From the NCBI RefSeq assembly GCF_900177765.1, contig NZ_FXWI01000002.1, positions 124,001 to 188,000 of the forward strand: 64,000 nucleotides of DNA, in the 5' to 3' direction. The translations under genes and the position numbers were made by a program. The notes under the pieces were generated by a model. It was given only the letters and a program-made list of their open reading frames with translations, made no database searches and was not told the DNA's origin. This document shows positions 52,049 to 60,771 of this stretch, in pieces; the first letter of the stretch is position 1; each line of letters begins with the position of its first letter. The stretch is from Agreia sp. VKM Ac-1783. Lineage in GTDB: Bacteria; Actinomycetota; Actinomycetes; Actinomycetales; Microbacteriaceae.

Positions 52049-52342
52049 ATGAAACAGCAGTCGATCACCGATCTCCCGCCTTCGCCGGGCGATGAGCGCC
52101 GCACGCGCATGATCAAGTACGGCATCGCCATGACCATCCGCATAATCTGCATCGTGCTCATGCTCTTCCTGCACGGCTGGTGGCTGATCCTTCCGGCGAT
52201 CGGCGCCATCGTGCTTCCCTACTTCGCTGTCGTTCTCGCCAACGTCGGCTCCCCCACCAAGTCCGTCGTGAATCGTCCGGGCGGTGTCGTCGCCATTCCG
52301 GGAGTCCGGCCTCCCCGCGATTTCGGCGGTCGCCCCGAATGA
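52049..52342 (+). CDS. DUF3099-type small membrane protein
   Basis: A 97-residue actinobacterial protein with two hydrophobic helices (IRIICIVLMLFLHGWWLI; LPAIGAIVLPYFAVVLANV) and a Pro/Gly/Arg tail. It matches the DUF3099 family, of unknown role. ATG at 52049; no strong ribosome-binding site is seen. It overlaps the next gene by ATGA, and three genes in a row are coupled this way. Confidence 0.85.
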   Translation: MKQQSITDLPPSPGDERRTRMIKYGIAMTIRIICIVLMLFLHGWWLILPAIGAIVLPYFAVVLANVGSPTKSVVNRPGGVVAIPGVRPPRDFGGRPE

Positions 52343-52566
52343 TCGGCCTCGGACTCGAGCCGAGCGGCTCGGAGTGTTCCCGCGCGGGCTGCCGCGCGGC
52401 ATCCGATTGGCGTATCGAGTGGCGCAACCCGAAGATCCACGACGAGACCAGGCGAAAGATCTGGCTCGCGTGCGACGAGCACGTCTCGTTCCTTCGCGAG
52501 TTCCTCGCCGCCCGTGACTTTCCCCTCGAGGTCATAGCCGAGGCGGATGCGCGGGGTACGGCGTGA
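52339..52566 (+). CDS. Small Cys/His protein of unknown function
   Basis: A 75-residue protein with Cys14, Cys19 and a C-x2-H pair (LACDEHVSFL), a spacing compatible with one zinc site. Sequence otherwise unrecognised. It is locked in an operon: its ATG overlaps the DUF3099 stop and its stop overlaps the SURF1 start (GTGA). An involvement in oxidase assembly is only suggested by SURF1 next door. Confidence 0.7.
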   Translation: MIGLGLEPSGSECSRAGCRAASDWRIEWRNPKIHDETRRKIWLACDEHVSFLREFLAARDFPLEVIAEADARGTA

Positions 52567-53411
52567 ACACCGGCTGGCGGTTCCTGCTGAGCTCGCGCTG
52601 GGGCGGGTACCTCGCGCTGACAGTGGTGTTCGCTCTCGTGTGCGTGCTTCTCGGTTGCTGGCAGCTGGCGAGGAGGGCGGATGCGCTCGCCGAGAACAAT
52701 CGTGTCGCCGCCAACTACGATGCCGTCCCCCGGCCGGTGACCGACGTGCTCGACGGGCTGGAATCCTTCGACGAGTCGCAGAAGTGGATGACCGTCTCGC
52801 TCACGGGAAGCTATCTCGAGTCGGAGCAACTGCTGGTGCGTAACCGTCCCTCGGGCGGCCAACCCGGATTCGAGCTTCTCGTTCCGTTCCGGCTCGACGA
52901 CGGCTCGGTCTTCGTCGTCGACAGAGGCTGGCTCCCCACTGGCCAGGAGCAGGACAAGCCGGATGACGTCCCTTCCTCCCCTCAGGGAGAGGTCACTGTC
53001 GTCGCGCGTCTGAAGGCGAGCGAGCCGAAGCTCGAGGGGAGGTCCGCCGCGACAGGTGAGATCCCGTCCGTCGATCTTCCGACGATCGCGGAGCAACTGG
53101 ATCTGCCCACCTATACGGGAGCATACGGCGACCTGGCGAGCGAGACGCCCTCCGCCGACACAGGCCAACTCGAGACGCGACCTCCGGAGGATGAGGGCCC
53201 GCACCTGTCGTACGCCTTCCAGTGGTTCGTCTTCGCTCTGCTCGGATTCCTCGGCCTGGGCTACGCGGCCCGCCAGGAGTACCGCTCGCTGAACGCAGAC
53301 GACCCGGAGGAGAAAGAGCGTGCGGCCGAGCGCGAGCGACGCCGCCAGGCCAAGGCGAAGAGCGACAACGACATCGAAGACGAGCTGATCGATCGGTCTG
53401 CCGCACGCTGA
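52563..53411 (+). CDS. SURF1-family cytochrome oxidase assembly protein
   Basis: SURF1 proteins help insert heme a into subunit I of aa3 oxidase. The 282-residue protein has an N-terminal helix ending in GCWQLARR, a large external domain with SLTGSYLESEQLLVRNRPSGG and VFVVDRGWLP, and a C-terminal helix (YAFQWFVFALLGFLGLGYA) followed by a highly charged Arg/Lys/Glu tail. GTG at 52563 overlaps the previous stop. It connects with the ctaE and ctaA/ctaB genes at the two ends of the window. Confidence 0.92.
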   Translation: MNTGWRFLLSSRWGGYLALTVVFALVCVLLGCWQLARRADALAENNRVAANYDAVPRPVTDVLDGLESFDESQKWMTVSLTGSYLESEQLLVRNRPSGGQPGFELLVPFRLDDGSVFVVDRGWLPTGQEQDKPDDVPSSPQGEVTVVARLKASEPKLEGRSAATGEIPSVDLPTIAEQLDLPTYTGAYGDLASETPSADTGQLETRPPEDEGPHLSYAFQWFVFALLGFLGLGYAARQEYRSLNADDPEEKERAAERERRRQAKAKSDNDIEDELIDRSAAR

Positions 53412-53422
53412 GCCGTCTCGAC

Positions 53423-53734
53423 CTACATCTCGAAGTAGAGGTGGGCGTGCAGATCGCAGCGCTCGTTGAACAACGCCAGACAGTGCGGGCAGCGGCTAGT
53501 CGTGAGGTAGTCGCTGACGCTGACCTCGGTGGAGCACACTCCGCAGAGAACGGCCTTGGTGTCTCGTTCTCGTTTCGGCCACTGCTCTGCCTGGTGATTC
53601 TCTGCTTCTTCATGGCACAGGTGGCACGGATAGTACCGGCCGCAGCAGGCGAACTTGATGGCGACGATGTCTTTGGGCGTTCGGTAGTGAACGCACCGCG
53701 TTTCGTCGTCGACCGTCTGGCCCCAGACCTTCAC
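53423..53734 (-). CDS. CHY zinc-finger protein
   Basis: A 103-residue protein with nine Cys and several His in pairs (RCVHYRTPKDIVAI, FACCGRYYPCHLCHEE, LCGVC, CPHC), the CHY zinc-finger layout. The family is thought to have a role in metal or protein quality control, but it is poorly understood. It is the last gene of the bioY-bioM-bioN unit, and its ATG overlaps the bioN stop by 4 nt. Confidence 0.88.
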   Translation of the reverse strand: MKVWGQTVDDETRCVHYRTPKDIVAIKFACCGRYYPCHLCHEEAENHQAEQWPKRERDTKAVLCGVCSTEVSVSDYLTTSRCPHCLALFNERCDLHAHLYFEM

Positions 53735-54330
53735 GATTCGATTCCCCGCGCGTTGACCGCATCGGCGAGGTCGTCGGCGTGCTTCAGCGACATGATGAGG
53801 AGAGGGACGGCGAACGTGACGCGGTGGGCAGAGATGCCGCGGGCTCGTTGTGCGTCACGCACGGTTGCAGCGAAGCCCGCGATCACGGGGATCGAGGTGA
53901 TGCTGAGGCCCAGGAGGAGCGCGACGCTCTCGGGGCGTATTCCGACGCGGCGTAGTGGTGACGCTGCGCGTTCGGCCGCGTCGAGAAGGTCGGGGATGCG
54001 CGTCGTCATCGTGAACAGGGCCGCGAGGACGAGGATCAGGACCACCCGGGCTGTGTTGCTGACAGCATCGAGAGCGGAAAGAAAGAGCAGCTGGGGTACC
54101 AGCATGAAGACGATGACCCATTTGACGGCGAGAATCTGGCTTGTCAGAGCCCGCGCCCCCAGCCCTGCCGCCGCGTAGCCCGTCATAACGAACGTCGCCG
54201 CCGCGACCACCTCCAGGAGATGTGTGGTCGTGACCGCGATGACGAGAGACGTCCCGATGAAGCCGATCAGCTTGAGTCCGGGGGGCAGTCGGTGAAGGAT
54301 GCTCGTGCCCGACCTGTAGACGCTGATCAC
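53731..54330 (-). CDS. bioN: Biotin ECF transporter transmembrane subunit BioN
   Basis: A 199-residue EcfT-type membrane subunit coupling the ATPase to the substrate-binding BioY. Hydrophobic helices: LIGFIGTSLVIAVTT, VIVFMLVPQLLFLSAL and others, with the ARG coupling motifs (AQRARGISAH; VNARGIES) of the family near the C-terminus. It starts at ATG 54330 overlapping bioM's stop. Confidence 0.9.
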   Translation of the reverse strand: MISVYRSGTSILHRLPPGLKLIGFIGTSLVIAVTTTHLLEVVAAATFVMTGYAAAGLGARALTSQILAVKWVIVFMLVPQLLFLSALDAVSNTARVVLILVLAALFTMTTRIPDLLDAAERAASPLRRVGIRPESVALLLGLSITSIPVIAGFAATVRDAQRARGISAHRVTFAVPLLIMSLKHADDLADAVNARGIES

Positions 54331-55019
54331 GCGTGGCTCCTCTCATAGTCCGCGATGACCGTGTCGGGGTCTCCACAGGCGACGAGACGGCCGTGATCAA
54401 ACCGGAGCGCCACATCGCAGCGTCGTGCGAGGCCGAGGTCGTGCGTGACGAGGACGAGTTGTTGGTGCATGTCGTCGAGGAGGTGATTGCTGATCCGCCG
54501 AGTATTCGCGGCATCCAACAGGGCGGTGGGCTCGTCGGCGACGATGAGCTCCGGCTCGCTCACCAGAACCGAGCTCAGGGCCAGTAGCTGCTTCTGGCCG
54601 CCCGACAGGCTGTGCGCGGGACCGTCGGCATGGTCGGCGAGACCGTACGTGTCGATCATGCGCGACACGCGTTCATCGATCTCGGTTCGAGACAGCCCGC
54701 GTCCCCGAAGCGAGAAGGCGATGTCTTCTGCGACCGTCGGCATGACGATCTGACTGTCGGGATTGCTGAAGATGAATCCCACTCGACGCCTCAGCAACCG
54801 CCCTTGGCGGAGCGGGTCGATTCCGTGCACACGCACCTCGCCGTCGCTCGCCGAGGCCAGCCCGTTGAGCAGGCGCGCGAAGGTCGACTTGCCGGATCCG
54901 TTGGATCCTATAACGGCGATACGCCGCTGATCGAGGAGGACGGATACGTCCTCGAGCGCGGTCCTGCTGTCGAAGTCGACGGAGACGCCGCGAAACGAGA
55001 TGAGGCGATCAGGGTTCAT
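54327..55019 (-). CDS. bioM: Biotin ECF transporter ATPase BioM
   Basis: A 230-residue ABC ATPase for biotin uptake. Walker A GSNGSGKSTFARLL, LSGGQKQLLAL signature, VADEPTALLDAANTRR Walker B. It is 9 bp after the bioY stop and overlaps bioN by 4 nt, the expected order bioY-bioM-bioN. Confidence 0.93.
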   Translation of the reverse strand: MNPDRLISFRGVSVDFDSRTALEDVSVLLDQRRIAVIGSNGSGKSTFARLLNGLASASDGEVRVHGIDPLRQGRLLRRRVGFIFSNPDSQIVMPTVAEDIAFSLRGRGLSRTEIDERVSRMIDTYGLADHADGPAHSLSGGQKQLLALSSVLVSEPELIVADEPTALLDAANTRRISNHLLDDMHQQLVLVTHDLGLARRCDVALRFDHGRLVACGDPDTVIADYERSHA

Positions 55020-55028
55020 CGGATGCCA

Positions 55029-55634
55029 TCATCTGGTCACGCCCGCACCACGAGAACGCGTCGGCGAGATTCTGCGGCTGAACGCGCGCGGGTATGCGCG
55101 CCACAGGGTGAGCGTGATGGCCGTGGCGAGCACGGCCTTGACGAGGTCGCCCGGGAGGAAGACCGTGCTGGTCAATGCTGTTTCGGCGAGGGGAAGCCTC
55201 GTCACCAGGGCCTGGATCGGAATTCCGAAGGCGTAGACGACAAGGATGCCGCCCGTGACACAGGCTGCTGCAGTGCGCCACCAGGTGGGCCTTGCCGAGC
55301 CGGAGAAGGCGATGGCGCCGGTGACGAAGGCGCCGAGAATCCAGCCGATCAGATATCCCGCCGTCGGACCCACGAACACGCCCGCACCTCCCCGGCCGCC
55401 CGACAGGAGGGGAAGTCCGACCAGGACCAGCGCTTCGAGAGTCAGCACTGCGGCCGCGCCGCGCCACGGGCCGAGAATGGTTCCGGCCAGCATCACACCC
55501 AGCGTCTGCAGCGTTATGGGAACGGCTCCCCCGAAGACGGGGAGTGCACCGGGAAGACCGAGAACCGCGATGAGGGCGGCGAAAGCCGCTACTCGTGTCG
55601 TGTCACGCACGTCCCATGTCGCTTGCTTGAACAT
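55029..55634 (-). CDS. bioY: Biotin ECF transporter substrate-binding subunit BioY
   Basis: A 201-residue S component binding biotin, with about six hydrophobic helices; VFVGPTAGYLIGWILGAFVTG is the BioY signature. ATG at 55634 has GGAGGCGGAAA upstream. Its promoter region contains two 13-bp TGAAC-N3-GTTCA operators, so it should be repressed when the TetR regulator senses biotin sufficiency. Confidence 0.95.
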   Translation of the reverse strand: MFKQATWDVRDTTRVAAFAALIAVLGLPGALPVFGGAVPITLQTLGVMLAGTILGPWRGAAAVLTLEALVLVGLPLLSGGRGGAGVFVGPTAGYLIGWILGAFVTGAIAFSGSARPTWWRTAAACVTGGILVVYAFGIPIQALVTRLPLAETALTSTVFLPGDLVKAVLATAITLTLWRAYPRAFSRRISPTRSRGAGVTR

Positions 55635-55654
55635 TTTCCGCCTCCGCTGCGTCC

Positions 55655-55682
55655 TGAACGCCGTTCACCTGAACAACGTTCA
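55655..55682. promoter_or_regulatory. Tandem BioQ-type operators
   Basis: Two perfect palindromes TGAAC-N3-GTTCA, at 55655-55667 and 55670-55682, 15 bp centre to centre. They lie between bioY and the TetR gene. The second overlaps a possible -35 (TGAACA, 55670) whose -10 TACGCT is at 55693-55698 for the regulator. This motif is close to the TGAAC-N3-GTTAC box reported for BioQ of Corynebacterium glutamicum. Confidence 0.8.
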
Positions 55683-55707
55683 TGTTAGCTGGTACGCTGG
55701 TGGAACG

Positions 55708-56340
55708 ATGACCACGAATGCCAGCCCTCCGGCAAAATCACAGCGACACTCGCGGGTCGACGTCGTGGAGGCGGCCCTCGCCATCCTCGACGAGTACGGT
55801 CTGCCCGATCTGACGATGCGCCGGTTGGCGTCGACCTTGGCCGTTCAGCCCAGCGCCCTGTATTGGCACTTCGAGAACAAGCAGACCCTGCTCGCGGCGG
55901 TATCAGACCGAATCGTCAGTGGTGCACGCGTCATCGATCACGGCACATCCGACTGGGCGTCGGCCGTCCGCCTCGAAGCCGAAGCCCTGCGCGACGCCCT
56001 GCTGTCGTTCCGAGACGGAGCCGAGGTCGTTCTGAGCTCTCAAGCGCTTGGTCTCGGAGCAGGCGAGGCCCTCACGAGACTCACCGCGGCACTTCACCGG
56101 GGAGACTTCGACGAGCGCGTCGAACGAGCCGCCGCCGGGGCGTTTCTGCACTTTCTCCTCGGCCATGTCTCCCACGAGCAGCAGAGGATCCAAGCCGACA
56201 GCCTGGGCGTCGTCACCGCCCGACACGAAGCGAAGCCGTCGGATGTGGAGTCACGATCGCGTCAGGAACGCGACTCGTTCGACTTCGGAGTGGCCCTGCT
56301 CATCGCAGGACTCACGGTGCAGAGCGACGCTCTGCGCTGA
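55708..56340 (+). CDS. bioQ: TetR-family regulator, probable BioQ
   Basis: A 210-residue TetR-type repressor with an N-terminal helix-turn-helix (LPDLTMRRLASTLAVQPSALYWHF) and a C-terminal ligand/dimer domain. Position next to bioYMN and the TGAAC-N3-GTTCA sites indicates BioQ, the biotin-pathway repressor of actinobacteria; the gene probably represses itself. ATG at 55708; the frame's upstream part overlaps bioY and is a shadow. Confidence 0.85.
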   Translation: MTTNASPPAKSQRHSRVDVVEAALAILDEYGLPDLTMRRLASTLAVQPSALYWHFENKQTLLAAVSDRIVSGARVIDHGTSDWASAVRLEAEALRDALLSFRDGAEVVLSSQALGLGAGEALTRLTAALHRGDFDERVERAAAGAFLHFLLGHVSHEQQRIQADSLGVVTARHEAKPSDVESRSRQERDSFDFGVALLIAGLTVQSDALR

Positions 56341-56358
56341 GAGCCGATCGCTCGGTCC

Positions 56359-57963
56359 TCAGGCCAACGAGATGAGGTCGGCGTAGTCCTTGTTCCAGTG
56401 ATCTTCGACTCCGTCGGGCAGGATGAGAACGCGTTCCGGATTGAGGGCCTCGACGGCACCCTCGTCGTGGCTCACGAGCACCACGGCGCCCTCGTAGTGA
56501 GCCAGAGCGTCGAGAATCTCTTCGCGGCTCGCCGGGTCGAGGTTGTTCGTCGGCTCGTCGAGCAGCAGCACGTTGGCGCCGGAGACCACGATCATCGCCA
56601 GGGCGAGTCGAGTCTTCTCTCCACCCGAGAGAACCCCCGCGGGCTTGTGCGAGTCGTCGCCGGTGAAGAGGAACGATCCGAGGACCCTGCGCGCTTCCAT
56701 CTCGGTGATGTTCGGCGATGATGACACCATGTTCTCGAGCACGCTGCGCTTCACATCGATGGTCTCGTGCTCTTGGGCGTAGTAGCCGATACGCAGTCCG
56801 TGGCCCGGCTCGATCTGCCCGGTGTCGGGCTTGTCTGCGCCACCGAGAATGCGTAAGAGCGTGGTCTTGCCAGCACCGTTCAGGCCGAGGATCACGACCT
56901 TCGAACCGCGGTCGATGGCGAGGTCGACCGCCGCGAAGATCTCGAGTGAGCCATAGCTCTTAGAGAGATTGGATGCCATGAGCGGGGTTCGTCCGCACGG
57001 CGCGGGGGTCGGGAAACGGAGCTTCGCCACGCGGTCGACGGCACGTACTTCTTCGAGGCCGGACAGCATCTTCTCTGCGCGGGCCACCATCTGATGCGCC
57101 GCCGCAGCCTTCGATGCTTTTGCACCGAACTTCGCTGCCTGCAGCTGCAGAACCGACGCCTTCTTCTCGACGTTGACGCGCTCTTTCTTGCGACGCTCCT
57201 CGTCGGCCGCGCGCTGGCGCAGGTAGTTCTTCCAGTTCATGTTGTAGACGTCGATGACCTGGCGGTTCGCATCGAGGTAGAAGACGCGGTTCACGGTCTC
57301 GCCGACGAGTTCGATGTCGTGACTGATCACGATGAATCCGCCGGAGTAGCTCTTGAGGAACTCCCGCAGCCAGACGACGCTGTCGGCGTCGAGGTGGTTC
57401 GTCGGCTCATCGAGGATCAGCGTGCGGGCGTCTGAGAAGAGGATGCGGGCGAGTTCGATGCGCCGACGCTGACCACCCGAGAGAGTCGAGAGCGGCTGGT
57501 CGAGGATGCGGTCGGGCAGATTGAGGTTCGACGCGATCGAGGCGGCCTCTGCCTCGGCGGCGTAGCCGCCGAGCGCGAGGAACCGATCAGTGAGATTGCC
57601 GTACTTGGTCATGCCCTGGGCGCTGATCTTGGGGTCTGAGCTGCCCATGTCGGCGGTCGCCTGCTGCATGCCGAGCACGAGCTGCCCGAGTCCGCGGGCG
57701 TCGAGGATGCGAGTGCGGGCCAGATCTTCGGGGTTGCCCGATCTCGGATCCTGGGGAAGATAGCCGATCTCGCCGTTTCGTTCGACCTTGCCGCCATTCG
57801 ACAGCTGCTCGCCCGCCAAGACCTTCGTGAGTGTGGTCTTTCCTGCTCCGTTGCGACCGACGAGGCCGATCTTGTCGCCATCGGCGACCCGGAACGAGAC
57901 GTCTTGCATGAGTACCCGTGCGCCGACCCGTAGCTCGAGGTCTTGAACATTCAGCACAGGCAC
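56359..57963 (-). CDS. ABC-F family ATPase
   Basis: A 534-residue soluble twin ABC ATPase of the ABC-F class, which act on ribosomes. Two Walker A motifs (GRNGAGKTTL; GLNGAGKTTL), two signatures (LSGGQRRRIEL; LSGGEKTRLAL) and a charged linker between (RQRAADEERRKKERVNVEKK) are visible. Whether it is EttA-like or a resistance factor is not decided. GTG at 57963 is used; a second GTG two codons on is also possible. It follows sufT, separated by a hairpin at 58058-58091. Confidence 0.9.
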   Translation of the reverse strand: MPVLNVQDLELRVGARVLMQDVSFRVADGDKIGLVGRNGAGKTTLTKVLAGEQLSNGGKVERNGEIGYLPQDPRSGNPEDLARTRILDARGLGQLVLGMQQATADMGSSDPKISAQGMTKYGNLTDRFLALGGYAAEAEAASIASNLNLPDRILDQPLSTLSGGQRRRIELARILFSDARTLILDEPTNHLDADSVVWLREFLKSYSGGFIVISHDIELVGETVNRVFYLDANRQVIDVYNMNWKNYLRQRAADEERRKKERVNVEKKASVLQLQAAKFGAKASKAAAAHQMVARAEKMLSGLEEVRAVDRVAKLRFPTPAPCGRTPLMASNLSKSYGSLEIFAAVDLAIDRGSKVVILGLNGAGKTTLLRILGGADKPDTGQIEPGHGLRIGYYAQEHETIDVKRSVLENMVSSSPNITEMEARRVLGSFLFTGDDSHKPAGVLSGGEKTRLALAMIVVSGANVLLLDEPTNNLDPASREEILDALAHYEGAVVLVSHDEGAVEALNPERVLILPDGVEDHWNKDYADLISLA

Positions 57964-58057
57964 AATCCATTTCTTCTCATACGCTCTCGCGCTGAGTACT
58001 TGGGGGAAGAACTTCAGTATAAAACTCGGGATGCCCCGCATCACGGAGCACAGACGA

Positions 58058-58091
58058 AGGCCCCGATCCGATGTCGATACGGTCGGGGCCT
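58058..58091 (-). terminator. Hairpin after the suf operon
   Basis: AGGCCCCGA and TCGGGGCCT form a 9-bp stem with a 16-base loop that can fold further. It lies between sufT and the ABC-F gene. There is no T run, so it may be a weak terminator. Confidence 0.5.
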
Positions 58092-58133
58092 GGGTCGCTC
58101 ACATCATCGGAGGCTGCAGGGTGGGAAGCACGG

Positions 58134-58463
58134 CTACATGGAGAAGCCGAGGGCGCGCATCATCTCGCGGCCGTCGTCGGTGATCTTTTCGGGACCCCAC
58201 GGCGGCATCCAGACCCAGTTGATGCGGAACTGCTCGACGGTGCCGTCGAGAGCTTGGGCTGTCTCCTCCTCGATCACATCGGTGAGGGGGCATCCGGCGC
58301 TGGTGAGCGTCATGCTGATCAGCAGGGCGTCGTTCTCGTCGTCCCAGGCGAGATCGTAGATCAATCCGAGGTCGACGATGTTCACGCCGAGCTCCGGGTC
58401 CATCACGTCTTTCAGCTTGTCTTCGATCTCGTCGAAGCGCTGCGGGCTGAGTGTCGAGGCCAT
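58134..58463 (-). CDS. sufT: SufT-type iron-sulfur assembly protein (MIP18/DUF59)
   Basis: A 109-residue DUF59 protein for Fe-S cluster assembly. It shows DPELGVNIVDLGLIYDL, the LTSAGCPLTDVI motif with the conserved Cys, and a C-terminal PPWGPEKITDDGREMMRALGF, all typical. It begins two bases after the sufC stop and ends the suf operon. Confidence 0.92.
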   Translation of the reverse strand: MASTLSPQRFDEIEDKLKDVMDPELGVNIVDLGLIYDLAWDDENDALLISMTLTSAGCPLTDVIEEETAQALDGTVEQFRINWVWMPPWGPEKITDDGREMMRALGFSM

Positions 58464-58465
58464 GG

Positions 58466-59233
<768 letters not shown>

Positions 59234-59235
59234 GG

Positions 59236-59565
59236 CTACACAATCTCTTTCGTTTTGGTCGGGTCGATGTAGACGTCGCCATCCACGATGGTGAGTTCGT
59301 ACACCGGAACCGGCTCGTAGGCCGGGAGGGTGAGGGGCTTTCCTGAGGCGAGCGAGAACTTCGAGCCGTGGGCCCAGCACTCCAGCGTCTCGCCGTCGAC
59401 GAAGCCTTCGGCCAGCGAGATGTCGCCGTGGGTGCACGTGTCGCCGATGGCGTGGCACTCTCCAGCCGAGTCCATGACGAGCGCGATGGCCACATTGTCG
59501 ATGACGACGCGGACCGCTTCGTTCGGGGTCAGGTCGGATACGTTGCAGATGAGTTCGGCGGCCAC
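59236..59565 (-). CDS. Rieske-type [2Fe-2S] ferredoxin inside the suf operon
   Basis: A 109-residue Rieske ferredoxin of the non-heme oxygenase type. Cluster ligands are in DTCTHGDISL (Cys-x-His) and ECWAHGSKFSL (Cys-x2-His). It lies between sufD and sufC, a placement common in actinobacterial suf operons, so it probably carries electrons in cluster assembly or is a client, not an oxygenase partner. Confidence 0.92.
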   Translation of the reverse strand: MAAELICNVSDLTPNEAVRVVIDNVAIALVMDSAGECHAIGDTCTHGDISLAEGFVDGETLECWAHGSKFSLASGKPLTLPAYEPVPVYELTIVDGDVYIDPTKTKEIV

Positions 59566-59568
59566 GGC

Positions 59569-60771
59569 TCAGATTCCCTGCGCGCGTGTCAGCTCGGCCT
59601 CGATGGCAGCCGAGAGTTCCGACTCCACCTGCTCGGAGCCGATCTGGGCGACGATCTCGGCGAGGAAGCCGCGCACGACGAGGCGGCGAGCCTCGTCTTC
59701 GGGGATGCCTCGTGACTGGAGGTAAAACAGCTGCTCGTCGTCGAAACGGCCCGTCGACGATGCGTGTCCTGCACCCTGGATGTCGCCGGTCTCGATCTCG
59801 AGGTTCGGAATGGAGTCGGCGCGAGGGCCCTCGGAGAGAACCAGATTGCGGTTCTCCTCGTAGCTGTCGGTGCCGGTCGCGTGCGGACCGATCAGCACGT
59901 CGCCAACCCAGACGGAGCGTGCGGTGGCGCCCTGCAAGGCACCCTTGTACTTCACACGGCTCTTGGTCTGGGCAGCGACATGGTCGATGTAGACGCGCTG
60001 TTCGAGGTGCTGGCCGGCGTCGGCGAAGTACGCGCCGAATGCGCTGCCGTCTGCGCCGGTCTCGACGAGGTGGATGGACGGGTTGACCCGAACGACTCCC
60101 CCGCCGAGGCTGATGACGATGTGCCGCAGTCGCGCGTCGCGCCCCACGCGGGCGAAGTGGCTGGCGAGGTGGTTGCTCTCGTCTGTCCACTCCTGAACGG
60201 TGACGACGGTGAGCTGTGCCTGGTCTCCGACGACGATCTCCACGTTCTCGGAGAGCTGCGCGTCACCCGAGTTGCTGAGGATGACCAGGCCCTGGCTGAA
60301 CGGCGCTGCGGTGATGACGGTGTGCGCGGCCCGAGGCGTCTGCCCGAGCTCCGAGCGGATCACGCGGTACTCGTGCAGTTCTTCGCCCGAGACGTCGATG
60401 GCCAAGGCCTTCTCGAACGACGACCACGCGTTTGCGCTTGCACGCTCTTCGGGAGCGCCGGCCGTGCCGATTCGCGCATCCGATCGGTCGACCCAGCTCG
60501 CTGCGACGCCGGCGACGCCCTCGGGAAGCGCGGTGGCGGGCGCCGAGCCATCGAGTTCGCCCTCGGTGAGCGCGGCGATGCGGGAGATCGGAGTGAGCTT
60601 CCACTCGAGCTCGAACCCGGTGACCTTCTCGAAGTCGTCGACGGACGTCGAGGTGAAGCGCTCTGCTCGTGACTGAACGGGCACATAGGCGTCGCCGCCG
60701 TCGGAGTGTGCCTTCATGCCGTGTTGATCGGTCTCGATGAGTCCGGTGTTCGCTGTTGGTGCTGCGGACAT
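59569..60771 (-). CDS. sufD: Fe-S cluster assembly protein SufD
   Basis: A 400-residue scaffold subunit with right-handed beta-helix; the family C-terminal segment GHASSTGRFDDEQLFYLQSRGIPEDEARRL is clear and the N-terminal part is variable. It starts directly next to the sufB stop and precedes the Rieske gene by three bases. Confidence 0.95.
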   Translation of the reverse strand: MSAAPTANTGLIETDQHGMKAHSDGGDAYVPVQSRAERFTSTSVDDFEKVTGFELEWKLTPISRIAALTEGELDGSAPATALPEGVAGVAASWVDRSDARIGTAGAPEERASANAWSSFEKALAIDVSGEELHEYRVIRSELGQTPRAAHTVITAAPFSQGLVILSNSGDAQLSENVEIVVGDQAQLTVVTVQEWTDESNHLASHFARVGRDARLRHIVISLGGGVVRVNPSIHLVETGADGSAFGAYFADAGQHLEQRVYIDHVAAQTKSRVKYKGALQGATARSVWVGDVLIGPHATGTDSYEENRNLVLSEGPRADSIPNLEIETGDIQGAGHASSTGRFDDEQLFYLQSRGIPEDEARRLVVRGFLAEIVAQIGSEQVESELSAAIEAELTRAQGI

